Assembly: GCA_964020155.1 (NCBI GenBank)
Contig: OZ026557.1
Coordinates: 1,545,001-1,609,000 of the forward strand
Source of the DNA: Chondrilla cf. caribensis
Taxonomy: Eukaryota; Porifera; Demospongiae; Chondrillida; Chondrillidae
Direction of reading: 5' to 3'
Length of the DNA: 64,000 nucleotides
The notes beneath the pieces were generated by a model, which searched no databases, was not told the origin of the DNA, and saw only the letters and a list, made by a program, of their open reading frames with translations. This document shows, in pieces, positions 41,501 through 54,625 of this stretch. The translations under genes and the position numbers were made by a program. Positions within the stretch are counted from its first letter, which is position 1. Every line of letters begins with the position of its first letter.

Positions 41501-44500
41501 GGCTCGTAACCCCAGTTACATTGGAAGGTGCTTAATATTTTTTCAATGTATGTGAGAGTATAGGAGAGAAAACGCTAAGCACCTTTTTCCATTGCTCATG
41601 GAAGAGTGGGCATGTCAACTTGCTATTTTAGACAGACCTAGATAGGGACGTGAGCTAACTTCTGAAACAATTCCCATCTCAATAGGTGGCTCGTAACCCC
41701 AGTTACATTGGAAGGTGCTTATTAATATTTTTTCAATGTATGGGAGAGTATAGCAGAGAAAACGCTAAGCACCTTTTTCCATACGTCATGGGAGAGTGGG
41801 CGTGTCAACTTGATATTTGAGACAGACCTAGATAGGGACGTGAGCTAACTTCTGAAACAATTCCCATCTCAATAGGTGGCTCGTAACCCCAGTTACATTG
41901 GAAGGTGCTTAATATTTTTTCAATGTATGTGAGAGTATAGGAGAGAAAACGCTAAGCACCTTTTTCCATTGCTCATGGAAGAGTGGGCATGTCAACTTGC
42001 TATTTTAGACATACCTAGATAGGGACGTGAGCTAACTTCTGAAACAATTCCCATCTCAATAGATGGCTCGTAACCCCAGCTACATTGGAAGGTGCTTAAA
42101 ATATTTTCAATGTACGTGAGAGTATACATAAGAGAGAAAACCATAAGAACCTTTTTCCATACCTCATGGGAGAGAGGGCGTGTCAACTTGATATTTTAGA
42201 CAGACCTAGGTGGAGACATGACCTAACTTCTGAAACAATTCCCATCTCAATAGGTGGCTCGTAACCCCAGTTACATTGGAAGGTGCTTAATATTTTTTCA
42301 ATGTATGTGAGAGTATAGCAGAGAAAACGCTAAGCACCTTTTTCCATTGCTCATGGAAGAGTGGGCATGTCAACTTGCTATTTGAGACAGACCTACATAG
42401 GGACGTGAGCTAACTTCTGAAACAATTCCCATCTCAATAGGTGGCTCGTATCCCCAGCTACATTGGAAGGTGCTTAAAATATTTTCAATGTAGGTGAGAG
42501 TATACATAGGAGAGAAAACGCTAAGAACCTTTTTCCATACCTCATGGGAGAGAGGGCATGTCAACTTGATATTTTAGTCAGACCTAGATAGGGACGTGAG
42601 CTAACTTCTGAAACAATTCCCATCTCTATAGGTGGCTCGTACCCCCAGCTACATTGGAAGGTGCTTAAAATATTTTCAATGTACGTGAGAGTATAGGAGA
42701 GAAAACGCTAAGCACCTTTTTCCATAGCTCATGGGAGAGTGGGTGTGTCAACTTGATATTTTAGACAGACCTAGATAGGGACGTGAGCTAACTTCTGAAA
42801 CAATTCCCATCTCAATAGGTGGCTCGTAACCCCAGTTACATTGGAAGGTGCTTAATATTTTTTCAATGTATGTGAGAGTATAGGAGAGAAAACGCTAAGC
42901 ACCTTTTTCCATTGCTCATGGAAGAGTGGGCATGTCAACTTGCTATTTTAGACAGACCTAGATAGGGACGTGAGCTAACTTCTGAAACAATTCCCATCTC
43001 AATAGATGGCTCGTAACCCCAGCTACATTGGAAGGTGCTTAAAATATTTTCAATGTATGGGAGAGTATACATAGGAGAGAAAACGCTAAGAACCTTTTTC
43101 CATACCTCATGGGAGAGAGGGCATGTCAACTTGATATTTTAGACAGACCTAGATAGGGACGTGAGCTAACTTCTGAAACAATTCCCATCTCAATAGATGG
43201 CTCGTAACCCCAGCTACATTGGAAGGTGCTTAAAATATTTTCAATGTACGTGAGAGTATACATAGGAGAGAAAACCCTAAGAACCTTTTTCCATACCTCA
43301 TGGGAGAGTGGGCGTGTCAACTTGATATTTTAGACAGACCTAGGTGGAGACATGACCTAACTTCTGAAACAATTCCCATCTCAATAGGTGGCTCGTAACC
43401 CCAGCTACATTGGAAGGTGCTTAATATTTTTTCAATGTACGTGAGAGTATAGCAGAGAAAACGCTAAGCACCTTTTTCCATATCTCATGGGAGAGGGGGC
43501 GTATTAACTTGCTATTTTGGACAGACCTAGATAGGGACGTGAGCTAACTTCTGAAACAATTCCCATCTCAATAGATGGCTCGTAACCCCAGCTACATTGG
43601 AAGGTGCTTAAAATATTTTCAATGTATGGGAGAGTATACATAGGAGAGAAAACCCTAAGAACCTTTTTCCATACCTCATGGGAGAGTGGGCGTGTCAACT
43701 TGATATTTTAGACAGACCTAGATAGGGACGTGAGCTAACTTGTAAAACAATTCCCATCTCAATAGATGGCTCGTAACCCCAGTTACATTGGAAGGTGCTT
43801 AATATTTTTTCAATGTATGTGAGAGTATAGCAGAGAAAACGCTAAGCACCTTTTTCTTCAGCTCATGGGAGAGGGGCATGTCATCTTGCTATTTTAGACA
43901 GACCTAGATAGGGACGTGAGCTAACTTCTGAAACAATTCCCATCTCAATAGGTGGCTCGTAACCCCAGCTACATTGGAAGGTGCTTAATATTTTTTCAAT
44001 GTACGTGAGAGTATAGGAGAGAAAACGCTAAGCACCTTTTTCCATAGCTCATGGGAGAGGGGGCGTATTAACTTGCTATTTTAGACAGACCTAGATAGGG
44101 ATGTGAGCTAACTTCTGAAACAATTCGCATCTCAATAGGTGGCTCGTAACCCCAGCTACATTGGAAGGTGCTTAATATTTTTTCAATGTACGTGAGAGTA
44201 CGTATACATAGGAGAGAAAACGCTAAGCACCTTTATCCATAGGTCATGGGAGAGGGGGCGTTTCAACTTGATATTTTAGACAGACCTAGATAGGGACGTG
44301 AGCTAACTTCTGAAACAATTCCCATCTCAATAGATGGCTCGTAACCCCAGCTACATTGGAAGGTGCTTAAAATATTTTCAATGTATGGGAGAGTATACAT
44401 AGGAGAGAAAACCCTAAGAACCTTTTTCCATACCTCATGGGAGAGTGGGCGTGTCAACTTGATATTTTAGACAGACCTAGGTGGAGACATGACCTAACTT

Positions 44501-47500
44501 CTGAAACAATTCCCATCTCAATTGGTGGCTCGTAACCCCAGCTACATTGGAAGGTGCTTAATATTTTTTCAATGTATTTCAGAGTGTACAAGAAGAGAAA
44601 ACGCTAAGCACCTTTTTCCATAGCTCATGGGAAAGGGGGCGTTTCAACTTGATATTTTAGACAAACCTAGATAGGGACGTGAGCTAACTTCTGAAACAAT
44701 TCCCATCTCAATAGGTGGTTCGTAACCCCAGTTACATTGGAAGGTGCTTATTAATATTTTTTCAATGTATGGGAGAGTATAGCAGAGAAAACGCTAAGCA
44801 CCTTTTTCCATACGTCATGGGAGAGTGGGCGTGTCAACTTGATATTTGAGACAGACCTAGATAGGGACGTGAGCTAACTTCTGAAACAATTCCCATCTCA
44901 ATAGGTGGCTCGTAACCCCAGTTACATTGGAAGGTGCTTAATATTTTTTCAATGTATGTGAGAGTATAGGAGAGAAAACGCTAAGCACCTTTTTCCATTG
45001 CTCATGGAAGAGTGGGCATGTCAACTTGCTATTTTAGACAGACCTAGATAGGGACGTGAGCTAACTTCTGAAACAATTCCCATCTCAATAGATGGCTCGT
45101 AACCCCAGCTACATTGGAAGGTGCTTAAAATATTTTCAATGTACGTGAGAGTATACATAAGAGAGAAAACCCTAAGAACCTTTTTCCATACCTCATGGGA
45201 GAGAGGGCGTGTCAACTTGATATTTTAGACAGACCTAGGTGGAGACATGACCTAACTTCTGAAACAATTCCCATCTCAATAGATGGCTCGTAACCCCAGT
45301 TACATTGGAAGGTGCTTAATATTTTTTCAATGTATGTGAGAGTATAGCAGAGAAAACGCTAAGCACCTTTTTCCATTGCTCATGGAAGAGTGGGCATGTC
45401 AACTTGCTATTTGAGACAGACCTACATAGGGACGTGAGCTAACTTCTGAAACAATTCCCATCTCAATAGGTGGCTCGTACCCCCAGCTACATTGGAAGGT
45501 GCTTAAAATATTTTCAATGTACGTGAGAGTATAGGAGAGAAAACGCTAAGCACCTTTTTCCATAGCTCATGGGAGAGGGGGCATGTCAACTTGTTATTTT
45601 AGACAGACCTAGATAGGGACGTGAGCTAACTTCTGAAAAAATTTTCATCTCAATAGGTGGCTCGTAACCCCAGTTACATTGGAAGGTGCTTAATATTTTT
45701 TCAATGTATGTGAGAGTATAGGAGAGAAAACGCTAAGCACCTTTTTCCATTGCTCATGGAAGAGTGGGCATGTCAACTTGCTATTTTAGACAGACCTAGA
45801 TAGGGACGTGAGCTAACTTCTGAAACAATTCCCATCTCAATAGGTGGCTCGTAACCCCAGTTACATTGGAAGGTGCTTATTAATATTTTTTCAATGTATG
45901 GGAGAGTATAGCAGAGAAAACGCTAAGCACCTTTTTCCATACGTCATGGGAGAGTGGGCGTGTCAACTTGATATTTGAGACAGACCTAGATAGGGACGTG
46001 AGCTAACTTCTGAAACAATTCCCATCTCAATAGGTGGCTCGTAACCCCAGTTACATTGGAAGGTGCTTAATATTTTTTCAATGTATGTGAGAGTATAGGA
46101 GAGAAAACGCTAAGCACCTTTTTCCATTGCTCATGGAAGAGTGGGCATGTCAACTTGCTATTTTAGACATACCTAGATAGGGACGTGAGCTAACTTCTGA
46201 AACAATTCCCATCTCAATAGATGGCTCGTAACCCCAGCTACATTGGAAGGTGCTTAAAATATTTTCAATGTACGTGAGAGTATACATAAGAGAGAAAACC
46301 CTAAGAACCTTTTTCCATACCTCATGGGAGAGTGGGCGTGTCAACTTGATATTTTAGACAGACCTAGGTGGAGACATGACCTAACTTCTGAAACAATTCC
46401 CATCTCAATAGGTGGCTCGTAACCCCAGTTACATTGGAAGGTGCTTAATATTTTTTCAATGTATGTGAGAGTATAGCAGAGAAAACGCTAAGCACCTTTT
46501 TCCATAGCTCATGGAAGAGTGGGCATGTCAACTTGCTATTTGAGACAGACCTACATAGGGACGTGAGCTAACTTCTGAAACAATTCCCATCTCAATAGGT
46601 GGCTCGTATCCCCAGCTACATTGGAAGGTGCTTAAAATATTTTCAATGTAGGTGAGAGTATACATAGGAGAGAAAACGCTAAGAACCTTTTTCCATACCT
46701 CATGGGAGAGAGGGCATGTCAACTTGATATTTTAGTCAGACCTAGATAGGGACGTGAGCTAACTTCTGAAACAATTCCCATCTCTATAGGTGGCTCGTAC
46801 CCCCAGCTACATTGGAAGGTGCTTAAAATATTTTCAATGTACGTGAGAGTATAGGAGAGAAAACGCTAAGCACCTTTATCCATAGGTCATGGGAGAGGGG
46901 GTGTTTCAACTTGATATTTTAGACAGACCTAGATAGGGACGTGAGCTAACTTGTAAAACAATTCCCATCTCAATAGATGGCTCGTAACCCCAGCTACATT
47001 GGAAGGTGCTTAATATTTTTTCAATGTATGTGAGAGTATAGCAGAGAAAACGCTAAGCACCTTTTTCCATAGCTCATGGGAGAGGGGGCGTGTCAACTTG
47101 ATATTTTAGACAGATCTAGATAGGGACGTGAGCTAACTTCTGAAACAATTCCCATCTCTATAGGTGGCTCGTAACCCCAGTTACATTGGAAGGTGCTTAA
47201 TATTTTTTCAATGTATGGGAGAGTATAGGAGAGAAAACGCTAAGCACCTTTTTCCATAGCTCATGGGAGAGGGGGCATGTCATCTTGATATTTTAGACAG
47301 ACCTAGATAGGGACGTGAGCTAACTTGTAAAACAATTCCCATCTCAATAGATGGCTCGTAACCCCAGTTACATTGGAAGGTGCTTAATATTTTTTCAATG
47401 TATGTGAGAGTATAGGAGAGAAAACGCTAAGCACCTTTTTCTTCAGCTCATGGGAGAGGGGCATGTCATCTTGCTATTTTAGACAGACCTAGATAGGGAC

Positions 47501-50500
47501 GTGAGCTAACTTCTGAAACAATTCCCATCTCAATAGGTGGCTCGTAACCCCAGCTACATTGGAAGGTGCTTAATATTTTTTCAATGTATGTGAGAGTATA
47601 GCAGAGAAAACGCTAAGCACCTTTTTCTATAGCTCATGGGAGAGGGGGCGTGTCATCTTGATATTTTAGACAACCTAGATAGGGACGTGAGCTAACTTCT
47701 GAAACAATTCCCATCTCAATAGGTGGCTCGTAACCCCAGTTACATTGGAAGGTGCTTAATATTTTCTCAATGTATGGGAGAGTATAGGAGAGAAAATGCT
47801 AAGAACCTTTTTCCATAGCTCATGGGAGAGGGGGCATGTCATCTTAATATTTTAGACAGGCCTAGATAGGGATGTGAGCTAACCTCTGAAACAATTCCCA
47901 TCTCAATAGATGGCTCGTAACCCCAGCTACATTGGAAGGTGCTTAAAATATTTTCAATGTATGGGAGAGTATACATAGGAGAGAAAACCCTAAGAACCTT
48001 TTTCCATACCTCATGGGAGAGTGGGCGTGTCAACTTGATATTTTAGACAGACCTAGATAGGGACGTGAGCTAACTTGTAAAACAATTCCCATCTCAATAG
48101 ATGGCTCGTAACCCCAGTTACATTGGAAGGTGCTTAATATTTTTTCAATGTATGTGAGAGTATAGCAGAGAAAACGCTAAGCACCTTTTTCTTCAGCTCA
48201 TGGGAGAGAGGCATGTCATCTTGCTATTTTAGACAGACCTAGATAGGGACGTGAGCTAACTTCTGAAACAATTCCCATCTCAATAGGTGGCTCGTAACCC
48301 CAGCTACATTGGAAGGTGCTTAATATTTTTTCAATGTACGTGAGAGTATAGGAGAGAAAACGCTAAGCACCTTTTTCCATAGCTCATGGGAGAGGGGGCG
48401 TATTAACTTGCTATTTTAGACAGACCTAGATAGGGATGTGAGCTAACTTCTGAAACAATTCGCATCTCAATAGGTGGCTCGTAACCCCAGCTACATTGGA
48501 AGGTGCTTAATATTTTTTCAATGTACGTGAGAGTACGTATACATAGGAGAGAAAACGCTAAGCACCTTTATCCATAGGTCATGGGAGAGGGGGCGTTTCA
48601 ACTTGATATTTTAGACAGACCTAGATAGGGACGTGAGCTAACTTGTAAAACAATTCCCATCTCAATAGATGGCTCGTAACCCCAGCTACATTGGAAGGTG
48701 CTTAATATTTTTTCAATGTATGGGAGAGTATAGCAGAGAAAACGCTAAGCACCTTTTTCCATAGCTCATGGGAGAGGGGGCGTGTCAACTTGATATTTTA
48801 GACAGATCTAGATAGGGACGTGAGCTAACTTCTGAAACAATTCCCATCTCTATAGGTGGCTCGTAACCCCAGTTACATTGGAAGGTGCTTAATATTTTTT
48901 CAATGTATGGGAGAGTATAGGAGAGAAAACGCTAAGCACCTTTTTCCATAGCTCATGGGAGAGGGGGCATGTCATCTTGATATTTTAGACAGACCTAGAT
49001 AGGGACGTGAGCTAACTTGTAAAACAATTCCCATCTCAATAGATGGCTCGTAACCCCAGTTACATTGGAAGGTGCTTAATATTTTTTCAATGTATGTGAG
49101 AGTATAGGAGAGAAAACGCTAAGCACCTTTTTCTTCAGCTCATGGGAGAGGGGCATGTCATCTTGCTATTTTAGACAGACCTAGATAGGGACGTGAGCTA
49201 ACTTCTGAAACAATTCCCATCTCAATAGGTGGCTCGTAACCCCAGCTACATTGGAAGGTGCTTAATATTTTTTCAATGTATGTGAGAGTATAGCAGAGAA
49301 AACGCTAAGCACCTTTTTCCATAGCTCATGGGAGAGGGGGCGTGTCATCTTGATATTTTAGACAGACCTAGATAGGGACGTGAGCTAACTTCTGAAACAA
49401 TTCCCATCTCAATAGGTGGCTCGTAACCCCAGTTACATTGGAAGGTGCTTAATATTTTCTCAATGTATGGGAGAGTATAGGAGAGAAAATGCTAAGCACC
49501 TTTTTCCATAGCTCATGGGAGAGGGGGCATGTCATCTTAATATTTTAGACAGGCCTAGATAGGGATGTGAGCTAACTTCTGAAACAATTCCCATCTCAAT
49601 AGATGGCTCGTAACCCCAGTTACATTGGAAGGTGCTTAATATTTTCTCAATGTATGGGAGAGTATACATAGGAGAGAAAACGCTAAGCACCTTTTTCCAT
49701 AGCTCATGGGAGAGGGGGCGTATCAACTTGATATTTTAGACAGACCTAGATAGGGACGTGAGCTAACTTCTGAAACAATTCGCATCTCAATAGGTGGCTC
49801 GTAACCCCAGCTACATTGGAAGGTGCTTAATATTTTCTCAATGTATGGGAGAGTACAGCAGAGAAAACGCTAAGCACCTTTTTCCATAGCTCATGGGAGA
49901 GGGGGTATGTCATCTTGATATTTTAGACAGGCCTAGATAGGGACGTGAGCTAACTTGTAAAACAATTCCCATCTCAATAGATGGCTCGTAACCCCAGTTA
50001 CATTGGAAGGTGCTTAATATTTTTTCAATGTATGGGAGAGTATAGCAGAGAAAACGCTAAGCACCTTTTTCCATAGCTCATGGGAGAGGGGGCGTGTCAA
50101 CTTGATATTTTAGACAGATCTAGATAGGGACGTGAGCTAACTTCTGAAACAATTCCCATCTCTATAGGTGGCTCGTAACCCCAGTTACATTGGAAGGTGC
50201 TTAATATTTTTTCAATGTATGGGAGAGTATAGGAGAGAAAACGCTAAGCACCTTTTTCCATAGCTCATGGGAGAGGGGGCATGTCATCTTGATATTTTAG
50301 ACAGACCTAGATAGGGACGTGAGCTAACTTGTAAAACAATTCCCATCTCAATAGATGGCTCGTAACCCCAGTTACATTGGAAGGTGCTTAATATTTTTTC
50401 AATGTATGTGAGAGTATAGGAGAGAAAACGCTAAGCACCTTTTTCTTCAGCTCATGGGAGAGGGGGCATGTCATCTTAATATTTTAGACAGGCCTAGATA

Positions 50501-52094
50501 GGGATGTGAGCTAACTTCTGAAACAATTCCCATCTCAATAGATGGCTCGTAACCCCAGCTACATTGGAAGGTGCTTAATATTTTTCTCAATGTATGGGAG
50601 AGTATACATAGGAGAGAAAACGCTAAGCACCTTTTTCCATAGCTCATGGGAGAGGGGGCGTATCAACTTGCTATTTTAGACAGACCTAGATAGGGACGTG
50701 AGCTAACTTCTGAAACAATTCCCATCTCAATAGGTGGCTCGTAACCCCAGCTACATTGGAAGGTGCTTAATATTTTCTCAATGTATGGGAGAGTACAGCA
50801 GAGAAAACGCTAAGCACCTTTTTCTTCAGCTCATGGGAGAGGGGCATGTCATCTTGATATTTTAGACAACCTAGATAGGGACGTGAGCTAACTTCTGAAA
50901 CAATTCCCATCTCAATAGGTGGCTCGTAACCCCAGCTACATTGGAAGGTGCTTAATATTTTTTCAATGTAGGTGAGAGTATAGCAGAGAAAACGCTAAGC
51001 ACCTTTTTCTTCAGCTCATGGGAGAGGGGCATGTCATCTTGATATTTTAGACAACCTAGATAGGGACGTGAGCTAACTTCTGAAACAATTCCCATCTCAA
51101 TAGGTGGCTCGTAACCCCAGCTACATTGGAAGGTGCTTAATATTTTCTCAATGTATGAAAGAGTATAGGAGAGAAAACGCTAAGCACCTTTTTCCATAGC
51201 TCATGGGAGAGGGGTCGTGTCAACTTGATATTTTAGACAGACCTAGATAGGGACATGAGCTAACTTGTAAAACAATTCCCATCTCAATAGATGGCTCGTA
51301 ACCCCAGCTACATTGGAAGGTGCTTAATATTTTCTCAATGTATGAAAGAGTATAGCAGGGAAAACGCTAAGCACCTTTTTCCATAGCTCATGGGAGAGGG
51401 GGCGTTTCAACTTGATATTTTAGACAGACCTAGATAGGGAAGTGAGCTAACTTCTGAAACAATTCCCATCTCAATATGTGGCTCGTAACTCCAGCTACAT
51501 TGGAAGGTGCTTAATATTTTCTCAATGTATGTGAGAGTATAGTGGAGAAAACACTAAGCACCTTTTTCTTTAGCTCATGGGAGAGGGGGCATGTCATCTA
51601 GATATTTTAAACAATGCTAGCTGGAGACGTGAGCTAACTTGTGAAACAATTCACATCTCAATAGGTGGCTCGTAACCCCAGCTACATAGGAAGGTGCTTA
51701 ACATTTTTTCAATGTATGTGAGAGTATAGGAGAGAAAACGCTAAGCACCTTTTTGCATAGCTCAAGGGATAGGGAGTGTGTCAACTTGATATTTCACACA
51801 GACCTAGTTTGAGACGTGAACTAACTTGTGAAACAATTCCCATCTCAATAGGTGGCTCGTAACTCCAGCTACATTGGAAGGTGCTTAACATTTTCTCAAA
51901 GTATGGGAGAGTATAGGAGAGAAAATGTTAAGCACCTTTTTGCATAACTCATGGGGGAGGAGGCGTGTCAAATTGATATTCTAGGCAGACCTAGTTGGGG
52001 CCATGAACTAACTTATGAAACAATTCCCATTTCAATAGAGGCGGGTAATCCCTGCTACATTCGAAGGTGCTTAGTGTACTTTCAAAGCATGGGA
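26590..52094 (+). repeat. Satellite A, main array (~135 monomers of ~188-190 bp)
   Basis: The monomer consensus includes CAATGTATG, GAGAGTATAGGAGAGAAAA, GCTAAGCACCTTTTTCC, CTCATGGGAGAGGGGGCG, TTTTAGACAGACCTAG, AACAATTCCCATCTCAATAG, GGCTCGTAACCCCAG and TACATTGGAAGGTGCTTA. Two main classes differ by CATAGGAG versus AGGAG and by CTAAGAACC versus CTAAGCACC. Longer units are stacked on these: dimer steps of 378, trimer steps of 565-571, and offsets of 1,692, 4,158 and 4,335 bases. Repeated minus-strand open frames of 64 codons are a by-product of the monomer, not genes. Confidence 0.97.
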
Positions 52095-54625
52095 GATTAT
52101 ACTTATTGCAATATACATACAAATGTATTAATGCTAAGTGCCACATGGACACCTGCGAGAAATTTAGATTGACAACAAAATCTATCATTTTTGTTATGAA
52201 AAGGACCGTATTAGTTCCAGGAGTGTGTCTGTGCATTTGTATTAGATCTATGATGCATTATGTGCACACAGGAGAGGCCTTGGTGACAAGCATAATAATG
52301 TACATTTTTTGGATGGTCACCACGAGGCCCATAGCACATCTAGGACGGTTTGCATGCATCCGATATTGTGTTGGTGAGTTTGGGACAGGTACTGGGCAGC
52401 CCTTGGTGACCAGCAACGTGATGTCAAATCACCTGAGTTATCACCACAAGGCGTATTACACTTATATTGAAAAGTACATACAAATGTATAGTGCTATATA
52501 TGTACCATATGGACACCTGAGAGAATTTTGATCCTCAACAAAACCTATCATTTTTGCTATCAAAAGGACCGTATTAGTTCCAGGAGTGTGTCTGTGCATT
52601 CGTATTAGATCTATGATGCATTATGTGCACACAGAAGAGGTCGTGGTGACAAGCATAAAAATTGACATTTTTTGGCTTGTCACCACGATGCCCACAGCAC
52701 ACCTATGACAGTTTGTATGCATCCGAAATTGTGTTGGTGAGTTTAAGACAGGTACTGGGCAGCCCTTGTTGACTACCAACGGAATGTGAACTTACCTGAG
52801 TGATCACCACAAGGCATATTACACTCATATTGATATGTACATACAAATGTATAATGCTATGTGCCATATGGACACCTGAGAAAATTTTGATCCTCAACAA
52901 AACCTATCATTATTGCTATCAAAAGGACCGTATTAGTTCCAGGAGTGTGTCTGTGCATTCGTATTAGAACTATGAAGCATTATGTGCTTACAGGAGAGGT
53001 CGTGGTGACAAGCATAAAAATTGACATTTTTTGGCTTGTCACCACGAGGCCCATAGCACACCCAAGACGGTTTGCATGCGTCCGAAATTGTGTTGGTGAG
53101 TTTGAGACAGGTACTGGGCAGCCCTTGGCGACAAGCAACGGGATGTCAAATCACCTGAGTTATCACCACAAGGCATATTACACTCATATTGAAATGTACA
53201 TACAAATGTATAGTGCTATGTGCCATATGGATACCTCAGAGAACTTTCATCAGCAACAAAACCTATCATTCTTGTTATCAAAAGAACCGTATTGGTTCCA
53301 GGAGTGTGTCCGTGCATTCGTATTAGATCTATGATGCATTATGTGCACACAGGAGAGGCCGTGGTGACAAGCATAAAAATGGACATTTTTTGGCTTGTCA
53401 CCACGAGGCCCATAGCACACCCAAGACAGTTTGCATGCGTCTGAAATTGTGTTGGTGAGTTTGGGACAGGTACTGGGCAGCCCTTGGTGACCAGCAACGT
53501 GATGTTAAATCACCTTAGTTATCACCACAAGGCGTATTACACTTATATTGAAATGTACATACAAATGTATAGTGCTATATATGTACCATATGGACACCTG
53601 AGAGAATTTTTATCAGCAACAAAACCTATCATTTTTGCTATCAAAAGGACCGTATTAGTTCCAGGAGTGTGTCTGTGCATTCGTATTAGATCTATGATGC
53701 ATTATGTGCACACAGAAGAGGTCGTGGTGACAAGCATAAAAATGGACATTTTTTGGCTTGTCACCACGAGGCCCATAGCACACCCAGGACGGTTTGCATG
53801 CATCCGAAATTGTGTTGGTGAGTTTGGGACTGGTACTGGGCAGCCCTTGGTGACCAGCAACATGATGTCAAATCACCTGAGTTATCACCACATGGCGTAT
53901 TACACTTATATTGAAATGTACATACAAATGTATAGTGCTATGTGCCATATGGACACATGAGAGAATTTTGATCCTCAACAAAACCTATCATTTTTGCCAT
54001 CAAAAGGACCGTATTAGTTCCAGGAGTGTGTCCGTGCATTTGTATTTAATCTATGATGCATTATGAGCACACAGGAGAGGTTGTGGTGACAAGCATAAAA
54101 ATGGACAATTTTTGGCTTGTCACCACGAGGCCCATAGCACACCTATGACAGTTTGCATGCATCCGAAATTGTGTTGGTGAGTTTGGGACAGGTACTCGGC
54201 AGCCCTTGGTGACCAGTAACATGATGTCAAATCACTTGAGTTATCACCACAAGGCGTATTACACTTATATTGAAATGTACATACAAATGTATAATGTTAT
54301 GTGCCATATGGACACCTTAGAGAATTTCATCAGCAACAAAACCTATCATTCTTGTTATCAAAAGGACCGTATTAGTTCCAGGAGTGCGTCCGTGTATTCG
54401 TATTAGATCTATGATGCATTATGTGCATACAGGAGAGGCCGTGGTGACAAGCATAAAAATTGACATTTTTTGGCTGGTCACCACGAGGCCCATAGCATAC
54501 CTAGAACGGTTTGCATGTGTCCGAAATTGTGTTGGTGAGTTTGGGACAGATACTGGGCAGCCCTTGGTGACCAGCAACGGGATGTCAAATCATCTTAGTT
54601 ATCACCACAAGGCGTATTACAATAA
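52095..54625 (+). repeat. Satellite B block 2 (~360-bp unit, ~7 copies)
   Basis: The GTCACCACGA marker recurs near 52317, 52678, 53038, 53398, 53759, 54118 and 54478. The block begins inside the B unit, at a different point from block 1, but ends with the same GGCGTATTAC-(AAT)n junction into satellite A. Because 360 is divisible by three, one frame stays open for up to ~158 codons; I do not take this as coding. Confidence 0.95.

Noticed and set aside
26681..49726. About 30 repeated minus-strand 64-codon open frames
   Set aside because: They are the same reading of one class of satellite A monomer. They appear and vanish with single-base changes and have no promoter or domain; a tandem repeat without stops produces such frames automatically.
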